9,075 bases of DNA from Bacillota bacterium (GTDB lineage: Bacteria; Bacillota; Desulfitobacteriia; Desulfitobacteriales; Desulfitobacteriaceae): the NCBI GenBank assembly GCA_023390635.1, contig JAEWCM010000062.1, positions 1-9,075 of the forward strand, given 5' to 3'. Below the pieces are notes generated by a model that ran no database searches, was not told the origin of the DNA, and saw only the letters and a program-made list of their open reading frames with translations. Shown piece after piece: positions 1 through 6,011 of this stretch (position 1 is its first letter; every line of letters begins with the position of its first letter). A program made the position numbers and the translations under genes.

Positions 1-206
1 CTGCTGTATTGCGCAAAGCCATGGGCGAAGAATTCCTCTTAGTGACTCCTGGTATCAGGCCTTCATGGAGCGTAGCCAATGATCAGGTGAGGGTGCTGAC
101 GCCGCGGCAGGCCATTGAAGCGGGCAGCTCTTATTTAGTGATCGGACGTCCGATTACCCAGGATCCTGATCCACGCGGAGCCTTGGCAAGAATATGGGAC
201 AATTGA
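1..206 (+). CDS. pyrF: Orotidine 5'-phosphate decarboxylase, C-terminal fragment
   Basis: This is the last 67 or so codons of OMP decarboxylase, which converts orotidine monophosphate to UMP in the last step of de novo pyrimidine synthesis in the cytoplasm. The 5' part lies outside the window; the frame is open from base 3. The visible part contains the VTPGIRPSW strand and the SYLVIGRPIT segment. In this TIM-barrel family these form the C-terminal phosphate-binding loop, with the Arg of GRPIT contacting the substrate phosphate. The ending (DPRGALARIWDN) also fits the usual C-terminal helix. pyrE starts 33 bases after the stop, so the two consecutive UMP-pathway genes are probably one operon. 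The internal TTG at base 9 is not a real start, because the reading frame continues upstream with family-like residues. Identification is secure although the gene is partial. Confidence 0.93.
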   Translation, partial: AVLRKAMGEEFLLVTPGIRPSWSVANDQVRVLTPRQAIEAGSSYLVIGRPITQDPDPRGALARIWDN

Positions 207-226
207 CCAAATAGAATAATATGGCT

Positions 227-231
227 AGGAG
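227..231 (+). promoter_or_regulatory. Ribosome binding site deciding the pyrE start
   Basis: AGGAG lies 8 bases upstream of ATG 240. It overlaps the first base of the upstream in-frame GTG (231-233), which therefore cannot be its start. This trims three residues from the longest open frame. Confidence 0.8.
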
Positions 232-239
232 TGTTAAAC

Positions 240-848
240 ATGAACAATTTTAATGAAACCTGTCTGACTTCAGCCCAACAGGCAGAAATTCTGGATATTT
301 TCAAGCAGAGCGGAGCTTTGCTTGAGGGACACTTTCTCCTGACTTCAGGCCGGCATAGTTCTCAATACATGCAATGTGCCCAGGTTCTTCAATATCCCCA
401 TATGGCTAACCGTTTGGGAGAGCTGTTGGCAGGGGAATTCGCCGGCCAGGAGATTGAAACGGTGATCGGACCGGCTATGGGAGGAATTCTGGTGGCCCAT
501 GAGGTGGGGAAGGCTTTGCAGGTGAGAGCTTTGTTTGCCGAACGGGAAAATGGGGAAATGACGTTGCGCCGGGGTTTCCAATTAAAGCCGGGGGAAAAAG
601 TATTGGTGGTTGAAGACGTAATCACCACAGGAAAGTCAGTGCGTGAGGTATTGAAGGTGGTCAAAGAGCTGGGAGCGACTCCTGTGGGAGTGGGTGTTCT
701 TGTAGACCGGAGCGGCGGTGTTCAGGATTTTGGCCTTCCCTTGCGGAGTTTGATCAGTATGGAGATCGAAAGCTTTGCCGCAGATGATTGTCCTTTATGC
801 CAAAACGGAATTCCTTATATTAAACCGGGCAGCCGTAATATAAAATAA
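240..848 (+). CDS. pyrE: Orotate phosphoribosyltransferase
   Basis: It transfers the phosphoribosyl group of PRPP to orotate, giving OMP, the substrate of the PyrF encoded just upstream. The 202-residue protein has the family's opening (FKQSGALLEGHFLLTSGRHS, residues 21-40), the VIGPAMGG loop (76-82) and the PRPP-binding motif VLVVEDVITTGKS (121-133). Its C-terminal tail has CPLC (184-187) and ends in KPGSR. This CxxC tail is typical of the clostridial/thermophile PyrE subgroup rather than the E. coli type. I chose ATG 240 over the in-frame GTG at 231 because the Shine-Dalgarno AGGAG at 227-231 overlaps that GTG but sits 8 bases before the ATG. No convincing terminator follows the stop. Confidence 0.95.
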   Translation: MNNFNETCLTSAQQAEILDIFKQSGALLEGHFLLTSGRHSSQYMQCAQVLQYPHMANRLGELLAGEFAGQEIETVIGPAMGGILVAHEVGKALQVRALFAERENGEMTLRRGFQLKPGEKVLVVEDVITTGKSVREVLKVVKELGATPVGVGVLVDRSGGVQDFGLPLRSLISMEIESFAADDCPLCQNGIPYIKPGSRNIK

Positions 849-1005
849 ATAAAAACTAAGAAAGAATTTTATAAACAGGAAGGGAATTCTGACTTTCGCA
901 GCGAATCTTACCCACTAAATGATGCCGTTCAGCATCCTACCCTACCAGGTTTCAGGCAGCGCTGACCAAAGAGTTGGCCAGATCAGTTAAAAGGCAGGAG
1001 ATAGA
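849..1005 (+). other. Spacer between pyrE and the HD-GYP gene, with short hairpins
   Basis: No gene is seen here. The first 30 bases are A-rich, and the rest is more GC-rich and contains small inverted repeats: TTCG/CGAA around 895-905, GATGC/GCATC (921-925 with 932-936, six-base loop), and an 8-bp stem 962-969 with 974-981 (one A-C mismatch, AGAG loop). The last of these lies just upstream of the Shine-Dalgarno AGGAG at 996-1000. None is followed by a T-run, so I do not call a terminator. I also do not see the conserved core of either known c-di-GMP riboswitch class, although the downstream gene is a c-di-GMP enzyme. It may be a structured 5' leader; support is weak. Confidence 0.35.
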
Positions 1006-2709
1006 GTGAGCGAGCTGGGTAGAGATTTTGAAGAAAAAGAATACCTGGATTATTTGAAAACCCGCATCAGGTTTCATAAAACGGTGGGTTTTAAAAGGCG
1101 CTGTGAGATTTCTTTTTTTAAGAAGAGCAAGGGAAATCTAATTGATTACGGGCTGCTGCTGTATATTTTGCTTGTGACGGTTATCCTTCTGATCATCAAC
1201 ATATTCAGCAACAGTGCCCCTATGCATCTTTTGCGCTTTTTTATGGCTGTGAGCAGTCTTTGGCTTGTTTGGAGCGTCTGGAGGAAAAAGTATTCCTCTG
1301 CGTTGATTTTCCGCAAATACTGGCGTGTATTGGTTGCTGCCATTCCTTTAGCCATTGGTTATTGGAGTTATTATGGGGAAGGTTATGTTGGACTGACGAC
1401 CATTACATATACTTATGTTTTAATGGTTTTTGCCGGATTGTCTCTGAATTTGGAGGAATTGTTCCTTTTGACTGCAGCCAATCTGTTTCTTCAATTGGCA
1501 GAGTTCAGCAAAGGTTTTTCCGTGAGTTTGACGACAAACGATATCTCCACCATTCTTTCTGCATTAACGACTGGTTGGTTTGTGAAGGGAATAGCTCATC
1601 TTTACTACCGGGAGCTGAGCTTGCAAGAGGCTCTGCGCTATCATTACGAGCATGATGAATCCACCGGTTTGCTTAACCGTGCTCAGATTCTCAATGACCT
1701 GGACCGGCGGATCAGCGATCAGCTTCCTTTTACGCTTTTGATTGCCAGCCTGCACAATTACCGCACCTTGACCCAACATTTCGGCCCCAGCATTGGAGAT
1801 GCGGTTTTAAAAAAATTCTCGTCTTTTTGCCTGGAACAAAAGGATACGGATTGGATGCTGGCCCGTTTTGGAGCGGATGAGATCATGATTGTGATTCCGG
1901 AAGAAGTGGATAGTATTCCGCTGATTCAAAAGCTGCAGGAAGCTCAAAAAGGGCTTGTTTTTGAGGCCGGGAATGACACTCTGCCGATTTATGCCGAATA
2001 TGGATGGGCCTTCTATCCATCTGAGGCCCGAAATCTACATGAACTTATCCAACTGGCGGAGCAGAAAAAGATTATTCAGCTGACAAAAACGGCCTTTTGG
2101 GAAAAGGGAGCCGATGATCAAGCTGATCTTTTGTCAACTGTAAGATGGAATATGCTGGAGACACTGAGCACAAAAGATGTTTATACACGGATTCATTCCG
2201 AATCAGTGGCTACGTATTTATTGTATTTCAATACTTATATCGGTTTGGATATTGATGACGGAGATTTGTGGAAAGCCGGAATTCTTCACGATATCGGCAA
2301 GCTGGCGATTCCAGACCGAATTTTGAAAAAACCGGGACATTTGAACAGGGAAGAATATCAGATCATGATGCAGCATCCTCAACTGGGTTATGATGTGATT
2401 GGTTACTGGGTCGGTTATAATCCAACGATTCTCAACTGCATACTGGAGCATCATGAGCGTTGGGACGGCACCGGCTATCCCCATAGAAAAAAGGGTGAGG
2501 AAATATCTTTAATCGGCAGGATTACGGCTATCGTTGACGCTTATTCGGCTATGACGCTGGACCGGACCTACCACCGGGGCTGTTTGCCTGAAGAAGCTTT
2601 GCAGGAAATCGAACGCAATGCAGGCTCTCAGTTTGATCCTGAACTCGTACATAAATTTGCCTATATGATTCGTAATATTCGTCCCCAATATTTGAACAAG
2701 ACGTCTTAG
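1006..2709 (+). CDS. Membrane-bound degenerate-GGDEF / HD-GYP cyclic-di-GMP phosphodiesterase
   Basis: This is a predicted inner-membrane signalling protein that hydrolyses cyclic di-GMP. The 567 residues begin with a charged cytoplasmic stretch (1-45), followed by about six hydrophobic segments (roughly 46-68, 74-92, 104-122, 127-148, 149-165 and 176-198) acting as a membrane sensor or anchor. A GGDEF domain follows (about 212-365), opening with DESTGLLNR (217-225). Its signature is R-F-G-A-D-E-I (287-293) instead of R-Y-G-G-D-E-F, so diguanylate cyclase activity is doubtful; it may bind GTP or act as a regulatory domain. The HD-GYP domain (about 378-560) looks intact, with His397, the HD pair H428-D429 in HDIGK, and HHERWDGTGYP (482-492). 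The GTG start has AGGAG at 996-1000. The gene stands alone between pyrE and a repeat-rich spacer. The target process cannot be told from sequence. Confidence 0.9.
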   Translation: MSELGRDFEEKEYLDYLKTRIRFHKTVGFKRRCEISFFKKSKGNLIDYGLLLYILLVTVILLIINIFSNSAPMHLLRFFMAVSSLWLVWSVWRKKYSSALIFRKYWRVLVAAIPLAIGYWSYYGEGYVGLTTITYTYVLMVFAGLSLNLEELFLLTAANLFLQLAEFSKGFSVSLTTNDISTILSALTTGWFVKGIAHLYYRELSLQEALRYHYEHDESTGLLNRAQILNDLDRRISDQLPFTLLIASLHNYRTLTQHFGPSIGDAVLKKFSSFCLEQKDTDWMLARFGADEIMIVIPEEVDSIPLIQKLQEAQKGLVFEAGNDTLPIYAEYGWAFYPSEARNLHELIQLAEQKKIIQLTKTAFWEKGADDQADLLSTVRWNMLETLSTKDVYTRIHSESVATYLLYFNTYIGLDIDDGDLWKAGILHDIGKLAIPDRILKKPGHLNREEYQIMMQHPQLGYDVIGYWVGYNPTILNCILEHHERWDGTGYPHRKKGEEISLIGRITAIVDAYSAMTLDRTYHRGCLPEEALQEIERNAGSQFDPELVHKFAYMIRNIRPQYLNKTS

Positions 2710-2743
2710 TCCGCGATGTTCGCAAATTCTAGGCAAAACAAAA

Positions 2744-2758
2744 GCGCTGGGGGAGCGC
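2744..2758 (+). repeat. Small hairpin competing with the 17-bp stem
   Basis: GCGCT (2744-2748) and AGCGC (2754-2758) flank a G5 loop, 35 bases after the HD-GYP stop. The right half is also the first five bases of the 2754-2770 repeat arm, so this hairpin and the long stem cannot form together. No T-run follows, so it is not a standard terminator. Confidence 0.5.
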
Positions 2759-2934
2759 AGCTTGACACACAACATTGCGGATGGCGCCGGGACAGCCTCA
2801 CTTGCTTTTATGGTGCTGCGCCGGAACCCTGTTGCTTTCTGCATGTAAACCTCCGGCTTCGCGTGCCACAAAAGCGGCGTTCAGCTTAGCGCCCCTTTGC
2901 CAAATTCCTTCACTTTCGTGTGTCAAGCTGCGCT
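2754..2934. repeat. Inverted repeat 1: 17-bp perfect stem with 147-base interior
   Basis: The arm AGCGCAGCTTGACACAC (2754-2770) is an exact reverse complement of 2918-2934. Read as + strand RNA, four G-U pairs could extend it outward (2750-2753 with 2935-2938). On the - strand those would be A-C mismatches, a weak hint that + strand RNA is the functional form. Inside, GGCGTT (2876-2881) can pair with AGCGCC (2888-2893) around a six-base loop. Confidence 0.8.
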
Positions 2935-2977
2935 TTTTGTCACCGGAGCAATGTTCCCGAATTCCTAAGCTTCAAAT

Positions 2978-3087
2978 CAGGGCTAAGGGGCACAGTTCCA
3001 GCGTAAGCGGAGCATGGATGCGGAGCGCGGTTGTTAGCGCCATGGATGGCGCTACTGCCGAAAGCGGAACTGTGCCTTTTAGCCCTG
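2978..3087. repeat. Inverted repeat 2: 22-bp stem with GGA-rich loop
   Basis: Bases 2978-2999 pair with 3066-3087 throughout: 20 Watson-Crick pairs and two G-U pairs (2987 and 2988 with 3078 and 3077). G-U pairs that keep the stem on the + strand RNA are A-C mismatches on the other strand. The 66-base loop contains two small hairpins with a shared CATGGATG sequence. Confidence 0.85.
3012..3054 (+). repeat. Twin small hairpins displaying CATGGATG
   Basis: GCA-TGGA-TGC (3012-3021) and a longer hairpin (3035-3054; stem TAGCGCCA closing on TGGA) share the core CATGGATG while their stems differ in sequence but remain paired. This pattern of a conserved loop with variable, complementary flanks suggests selection on RNA structure. 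Two more GGA triplets lie at 3009-3011 and 3022-3024. Confidence 0.65.
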
Positions 3088-3104
3088 CCCCAGATTTCGG
3101 TTTT

Positions 3105-3133
3105 TTGCTAAATTACCAAATTTAAGATATACT
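3105..3133 (+). promoter_or_regulatory. Likely sigma-A promoter for phasin-ubiB-ABC operon
   Basis: TTGCTA (3105-3110, 4 of 6 matches to TTGACA) and TATACT (3128-3133, 5 of 6 to TATAAT) are exactly 17 bases apart. Transcription would start near 3140, about 43 bases before the phasin ATG. The -35 overlaps the end of the T-run closing the structured island. Confidence 0.5.
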
Positions 3134-3182
3134 TAGCGTAAGATCAACTGGAGATCGAATAGATTGGAAAGGGCTGAGTCGC

Positions 3183-3518
3183 ATGCATGATCTCATTAAA
3201 AAGGGGCTCGCATTGGGAGTGGGCCTGGCTGCTTACAGTAAAGATCAGATTGAAAAAGTTGTGGATGAGTTGGTTAAGCGGGGGGAAGTGCCCCTTGAGG
3301 AATCCAAACAACTGATCAAGGATTTGATTGACCGAGGAGAAAAGGAAAAGACAGAATTGAAGGATATAATTGCCCAGCAGGTCAGCAAGGCCTTGGAAGA
3401 GGTCAATATGGCCACGAAAGCGTCGGTGGAAGAGCTGGAAGAAAGAATTAAAATCCTGGAGCTTAAAGTGAGTTCTTTGGAAGAGCAGCAAAATCACGAA
3501 GAAAGTAACAAGGTCTGA
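3183..3518 (+). CDS. Phasin-like coiled-coil protein (COG3937 type)
   Basis: This small, 111-residue, highly charged protein resembles the group annotated as polyhydroxyalkanoate-synthesis regulator phasin. A short amphipathic or hydrophobic N-terminal stretch (LIKKGLALGVGLAAYSKDQ, 4-22) is followed by helical sequence rich in Lys and Glu. A clear heptad coiled coil occupies about 65-104 (ALEEV... EELEERIKILELKVSSLEEQ). No signal peptide or catalytic motif is seen. The ATG has GGAAAGGG at 3166-3173, nine bases upstream. In real phasins this shape coats PHA granules, but no PHA synthase is in view, so the name may mislead; a scaffold or membrane-associated partner of the following kinase-like protein is equally possible. 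The kinase gene starts 33 bases after the stop. Confidence 0.75.
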   Translation: MHDLIKKGLALGVGLAAYSKDQIEKVVDELVKRGEVPLEESKQLIKDLIDRGEKEKTELKDIIAQQVSKALEEVNMATKASVEELEERIKILELKVSSLEEQQNHEESNKV

Positions 3519-3537
3519 GGAATCGGACCTTGTTTTT
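3507..3537 (+). terminator. Terminator-like hairpin overlapping the phasin stop (possible attenuator)
   Basis: AACAAGGTC (3507-3515) pairs perfectly with GACCTTGTT (3526-3534), with a ten-base loop holding the TGA stop (3516-3518), and runs into TTTTT (3533-3537). The loop is large and the stem only moderately GC-rich, so it is more likely a partial terminator than a full stop. A ribosome terminating at the TGA would cover the stem. Confidence 0.55.
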
Positions 3538-3551
3538 GCAAGAGGGAAAAA

Positions 3552-5225
3552 ATGTTTGGCAAGAGAATTCGCCAGTTAGGCCGTTATAGAGAAATCGTGA
3601 CTGTCTTGGCTCGCCATGGGTTCGATTTGGCCATCAAGGAAATTGGCCTTGGCCAGCTTATTCTGCTGCCCAAGCGGTGGGGCAAGCATAAATTAGATAT
3701 GGACAAGCTTCCGATCGGAGAACGGATACGGATGGCCTTTGAAGAATTAGGGCCAACGTTTATTAAGCTGGGTCAGATTGCCAGCACCCGCCCTGATATT
3801 GTCCCGTTGGAAATTATTAAAGAGCTGGAAAAGCTGCAGGATGCGGTGCCGTCGTTTCCTTATGAGGAAGCCAAGAAAATTCTGGAAGATGAGCTTGGTG
3901 CGTGTACTTCCGAATTCTTTACTTCTTTTTCCGAAACTCCTTTGGCTGCTGCATCCATCGGACAGGTGCACAGAGCGGTTTTGAAAAGCGGTGAAGAGGT
4001 TGTTGTTAAAATTCAGCGCCCTAATGTACGGCAGCAAATCGAAACGGATCTGGAGATTCTGATTGATTTGGCTGAGCTGGCCGAGACTCATTTTCAATGG
4101 GCCAAGACTTATCAGATATCCAGCATGGTCGATGAGTTTTCCCGTTCCCTGCGTGCTGAGCTGAATTACGGCCTGGAAGGCCGCCATGCTGAAAAGATCA
4201 GTAAAATTTCTGCTGACGATGAGACGGTGTACATTCCCAAAGTTTTTTGGGAATACTCCACGGAAAAGGTGCTGACGCTGGAATATGTGTATGGGATCAA
4301 GCTGAACCAATATGACATACTGGCCAGGGACGGTTATGATTCGAAATTGATCGCTGAACGGCTGGTTAAGTCCACTTTTAATCAAATCCTGGGCGAAGGG
4401 TATTTTCACGGCGATCCTCATCCCGGAAATATTCTGGTCTTGCCGGATAATAAAATCGCTTATCTGGATTTTGGTATTGTGGGACGTTTGACTCCGGAGA
4501 TGAAGTACTTTTTTTCTTCATTGGTAATTGCCCTAATGAAGCAGAGTACGGAGCAACTGGTGACGGCCATTATGGAGATGGGACTGACAGAGAAGAAAAT
4601 TGATGAAGAGAGCTTTTTCCGGGAAATGGATGAATTACGGGAAAAATATATGGATGTCCCTTTGAGCAAAGTCAGCATGGGGGGAGCCATGCTGGAACTT
4701 TTTACGGTAGCTTTCCGTCATCAAATCCGGATTCCATCAGATTTGGCCTTGCTGGGAAAAACACTCCTGACCATCGAGGGGACGGTAGAAAAGCTTGATC
4801 CGGACCTCAGCGTTCTGGATGTTGCCAAGCCTTTTGGACAAAAGATTTTAAAAGAACGGTATGGTTTGGCACAGTTTGTAAAACACATGAAGCAGAATAC
4901 GGTGGAGTTTTGGGAGATCTTCTTCGAATTACCGAAACTGATTAAGGAAAATTTAAAGAAGATGTCGATGGAACACATCCCTATAAACATCAATTTTGCC
5001 GATAAAGAGGTACTTTTCAAGCGGATGAACCGTGCCACCAATCTGATTTCCTTCAGCATTCTCTCACTGGCCTTCAGCATTGTTCTGGCCAGCCTGATTA
5101 TTGCCGGTGCCATAAGGGGACAGAGTTTCCTTTTCCGTAGTTTTCCTTTTGCTGAAGTTGGCTTTGTACTTATATCGTTCATGTTTATGGGCATCTCCAT
5201 AGCAATATTTCGTTCCAATCGTTGA
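3552..5225 (+). CDS. ubiB: AarF/UbiB/ABC1 family atypical kinase, membrane-anchored
   Basis: This 557-residue member of the ABC1/ADCK/UbiB protein-kinase-like family has all the hallmark motifs. They are KLGQ (72-75) in the N-terminal KxGQ extension, the Ala-rich loop AAASIGQVH (132-140) replacing the usual Gly-rich loop, VVK with Lys153, HGDPHPGN (286-293) with catalytic-type Asp288, and DFG (306-308). Two C-terminal hydrophobic helices (about 498-521 and 532-553) anchor it to the membrane. In proteobacteria UbiB supports ubiquinone synthesis as an ATPase or lipid-handling protein. An organism of this type would use menaquinone, so the exact role here is open. GAGGG at 3542-3546 precedes the ATG closely. 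It is probably co-transcribed with the phasin gene upstream and the ABC genes downstream (33-base gap). Confidence 0.93.
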   Translation: MFGKRIRQLGRYREIVTVLARHGFDLAIKEIGLGQLILLPKRWGKHKLDMDKLPIGERIRMAFEELGPTFIKLGQIASTRPDIVPLEIIKELEKLQDAVPSFPYEEAKKILEDELGACTSEFFTSFSETPLAAASIGQVHRAVLKSGEEVVVKIQRPNVRQQIETDLEILIDLAELAETHFQWAKTYQISSMVDEFSRSLRAELNYGLEGRHAEKISKISADDETVYIPKVFWEYSTEKVLTLEYVYGIKLNQYDILARDGYDSKLIAERLVKSTFNQILGEGYFHGDPHPGNILVLPDNKIAYLDFGIVGRLTPEMKYFFSSLVIALMKQSTEQLVTAIMEMGLTEKKIDEESFFREMDELREKYMDVPLSKVSMGGAMLELFTVAFRHQIRIPSDLALLGKTLLTIEGTVEKLDPDLSVLDVAKPFGQKILKERYGLAQFVKHMKQNTVEFWEIFFELPKLIKENLKKMSMEHIPININFADKEVLFKRMNRATNLISFSILSLAFSIVLASLIIAGAIRGQSFLFRSFPFAEVGFVLISFMFMGISIAIFRSNR

Positions 5226-5258
5226 GGTACTCATACATAATAGCGGAGGTGTAAATCG

Positions 5259-6011
5259 TTGATTGATCTTGCCCAATGTGGATTAGTCTATAAGCAAGGA
5301 GATAAAGAAGTCGTTGTCTATGAAAATTTTGATTTGCATGTTGAACAGGGAGAAAGTATTGTGCTGATAGGTCCTTCCGGATGCGGAAAAAGCACAATGC
5401 TTTACCTTTTAGCCGGACTGCGCAAACCCACATCGGGAAAGGTTCAGATTAACGGAGAAGAAGTGATAAAGCCACGTCAGCAGACGGGATTCATTCTGCA
5501 GGAATACGGTTTGTTTCCTTGGCTTACGGTGGAGAAAAATGTTGGTTTGGGGTTAAAAGTGCGTCACAGGAAAAGAAAAGAGATCTCTTTCACCGTTCAA
5601 AAGGTCCTGAATGAAATGGATATTTTAGGAGTGAAGCAGCACTATCCCAGCCAATTGAGCGGAGGACAGCGGCAAAGGGTAGCTTTAGCCAGAGCTTTGA
5701 GCTTAGAGCCTGATCTGCTGCTGATGGATGAGCCTTTATCATCCCTGGATGCTTTGACCCGGGAAAGAATCCAGCAGCTGTTGTTGAGTTTATGGCAGAG
5801 GGGTACGCTGACCACCGTACTGGTTACTCACAGCATTGAAGAGGCGGTTTTCTTGGGAAGCCGGATTCTGGTATTGCAAGGGCCTCCGGTCAGATTGGCC
5901 GGAGTGATCGAAAATCCTGAAGTCGGTTCGCCTGACTATCGCAGTTCTGAGCTCTTTTATGAGCGCTGTACTGCGGTAAGAAGCCTGCTGGAAGGAGGCT
6001 CCGTGAATTGA
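5259..6011 (+). CDS. ABC importer ATP-binding protein, nitrate/sulfonate/taurine family
   Basis: This is the ATPase subunit of an uptake system of the SsuB/TauB/NrtD/ThiZ type. The 250 residues carry an intact nucleotide-binding domain: Walker A GPSGCGKST (38-46), Q-loop Gln81 in ILQEYGLFPWLTV (the FPW is typical of this family), signature LSGGQRQR (133-140), Walker B LLLMDE (153-158), D-loop SSLD and switch His191. It starts at TTG 5259, placed by GGAGGT at 5245-5250 with eight bases between; no ATG fits. The permease gene overlaps its end by four bases, so translation is coupled. The substrate is unknown: sulfonates, nitrate-like anions, thiamine precursors or others are possible, and no binding protein is adjacent. 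Confidence 0.93.
   Translation: MIDLAQCGLVYKQGDKEVVVYENFDLHVEQGESIVLIGPSGCGKSTMLYLLAGLRKPTSGKVQINGEEVIKPRQQTGFILQEYGLFPWLTVEKNVGLGLKVRHRKRKEISFTVQKVLNEMDILGVKQHYPSQLSGGQRQRVALARALSLEPDLLLMDEPLSSLDALTRERIQQLLLSLWQRGTLTTVLVTHSIEEAVFLGSRILVLQGPPVRLAGVIENPEVGSPDYRSSELFYERCTAVRSLLEGGSVN

Larger units (their letters stand above)
2710..3107 (+). repeat. Gene-free structured island with nested inverted repeats (candidate structured RNA or palindromic repeat element)
   Basis: This roughly 400-base stretch has no credible gene and is more GC-rich than its flanks. It contains two large inverted repeats in tandem: a 17-bp perfect stem (2754-2770 with 2918-2934) around a 147-base interior, and a 22-bp stem (2978-2999 with 3066-3087) around a 66-base loop. 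Smaller hairpins lie inside both. A T6 run (3101-3106) ends the block. Open frames cross it on both strands (for example 2775-3125 + and 2509-2871 -), but they lack ribosome binding sites, have unusual composition (Cys, Ser, Pro and Arg rich) and are explained by the palindromes. Two readings fit: a transcribed structured RNA, or a dispersed REP/MITE-like repeat. I cannot match it to a named RNA family. Confidence 0.65.

Noticed and set aside
849..1005. A c-di-GMP riboswitch upstream of the HD-GYP gene.
   Set aside because: Position and gene function make it attractive, but I could not find the conserved core of GEMM-I or GEMM-II; only generic hairpins are visible.
1260..1655. 131-codon alternative + frame inside the HD-GYP gene.
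   Set aside because: It overlaps the membrane-segment coding region of a clearly conserved gene in another frame and lacks a ribosome binding site.
2744..2758. Intrinsic terminator of the HD-GYP gene.
   Set aside because: The stem is only 5 bp and no T-run follows.
2509..2871. 120-codon frame on the - strand.
   Set aside because: It is half antisense to the conserved HD-GYP domain and half in the palindromic spacer, with no ribosome binding site or recognisable family.
2740..3107. CRISPR array or insertion sequence.
   Set aside because: There are no regularly spaced direct repeats, no transposase frame, and no clear terminal inverted repeats with target duplication around the block.
2775..3125. 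116-codon + strand frame beginning with a lipoprotein-like signal (LLLSAC).
   Set aside because: It has a TTG start with no ribosome binding site, skewed Cys/Ser/Pro/Arg composition and no family resemblance, and it runs through both large inverted repeats. The lipobox-like string is most likely coincidence.
3747..4421. 224-codon frame antisense to the kinase-like gene.
   Set aside because: The + strand carries all conserved AarF/UbiB motifs. The antisense product is low-complexity Leu/Phe/Gln-rich sequence with no start signal.
4721..5218. 165-codon antisense frame under the 3' half of the AarF/UbiB gene.
   Set aside because: It is a shadow of the + strand codon pattern; the product is Lys/Ser/Met-rich without domains.
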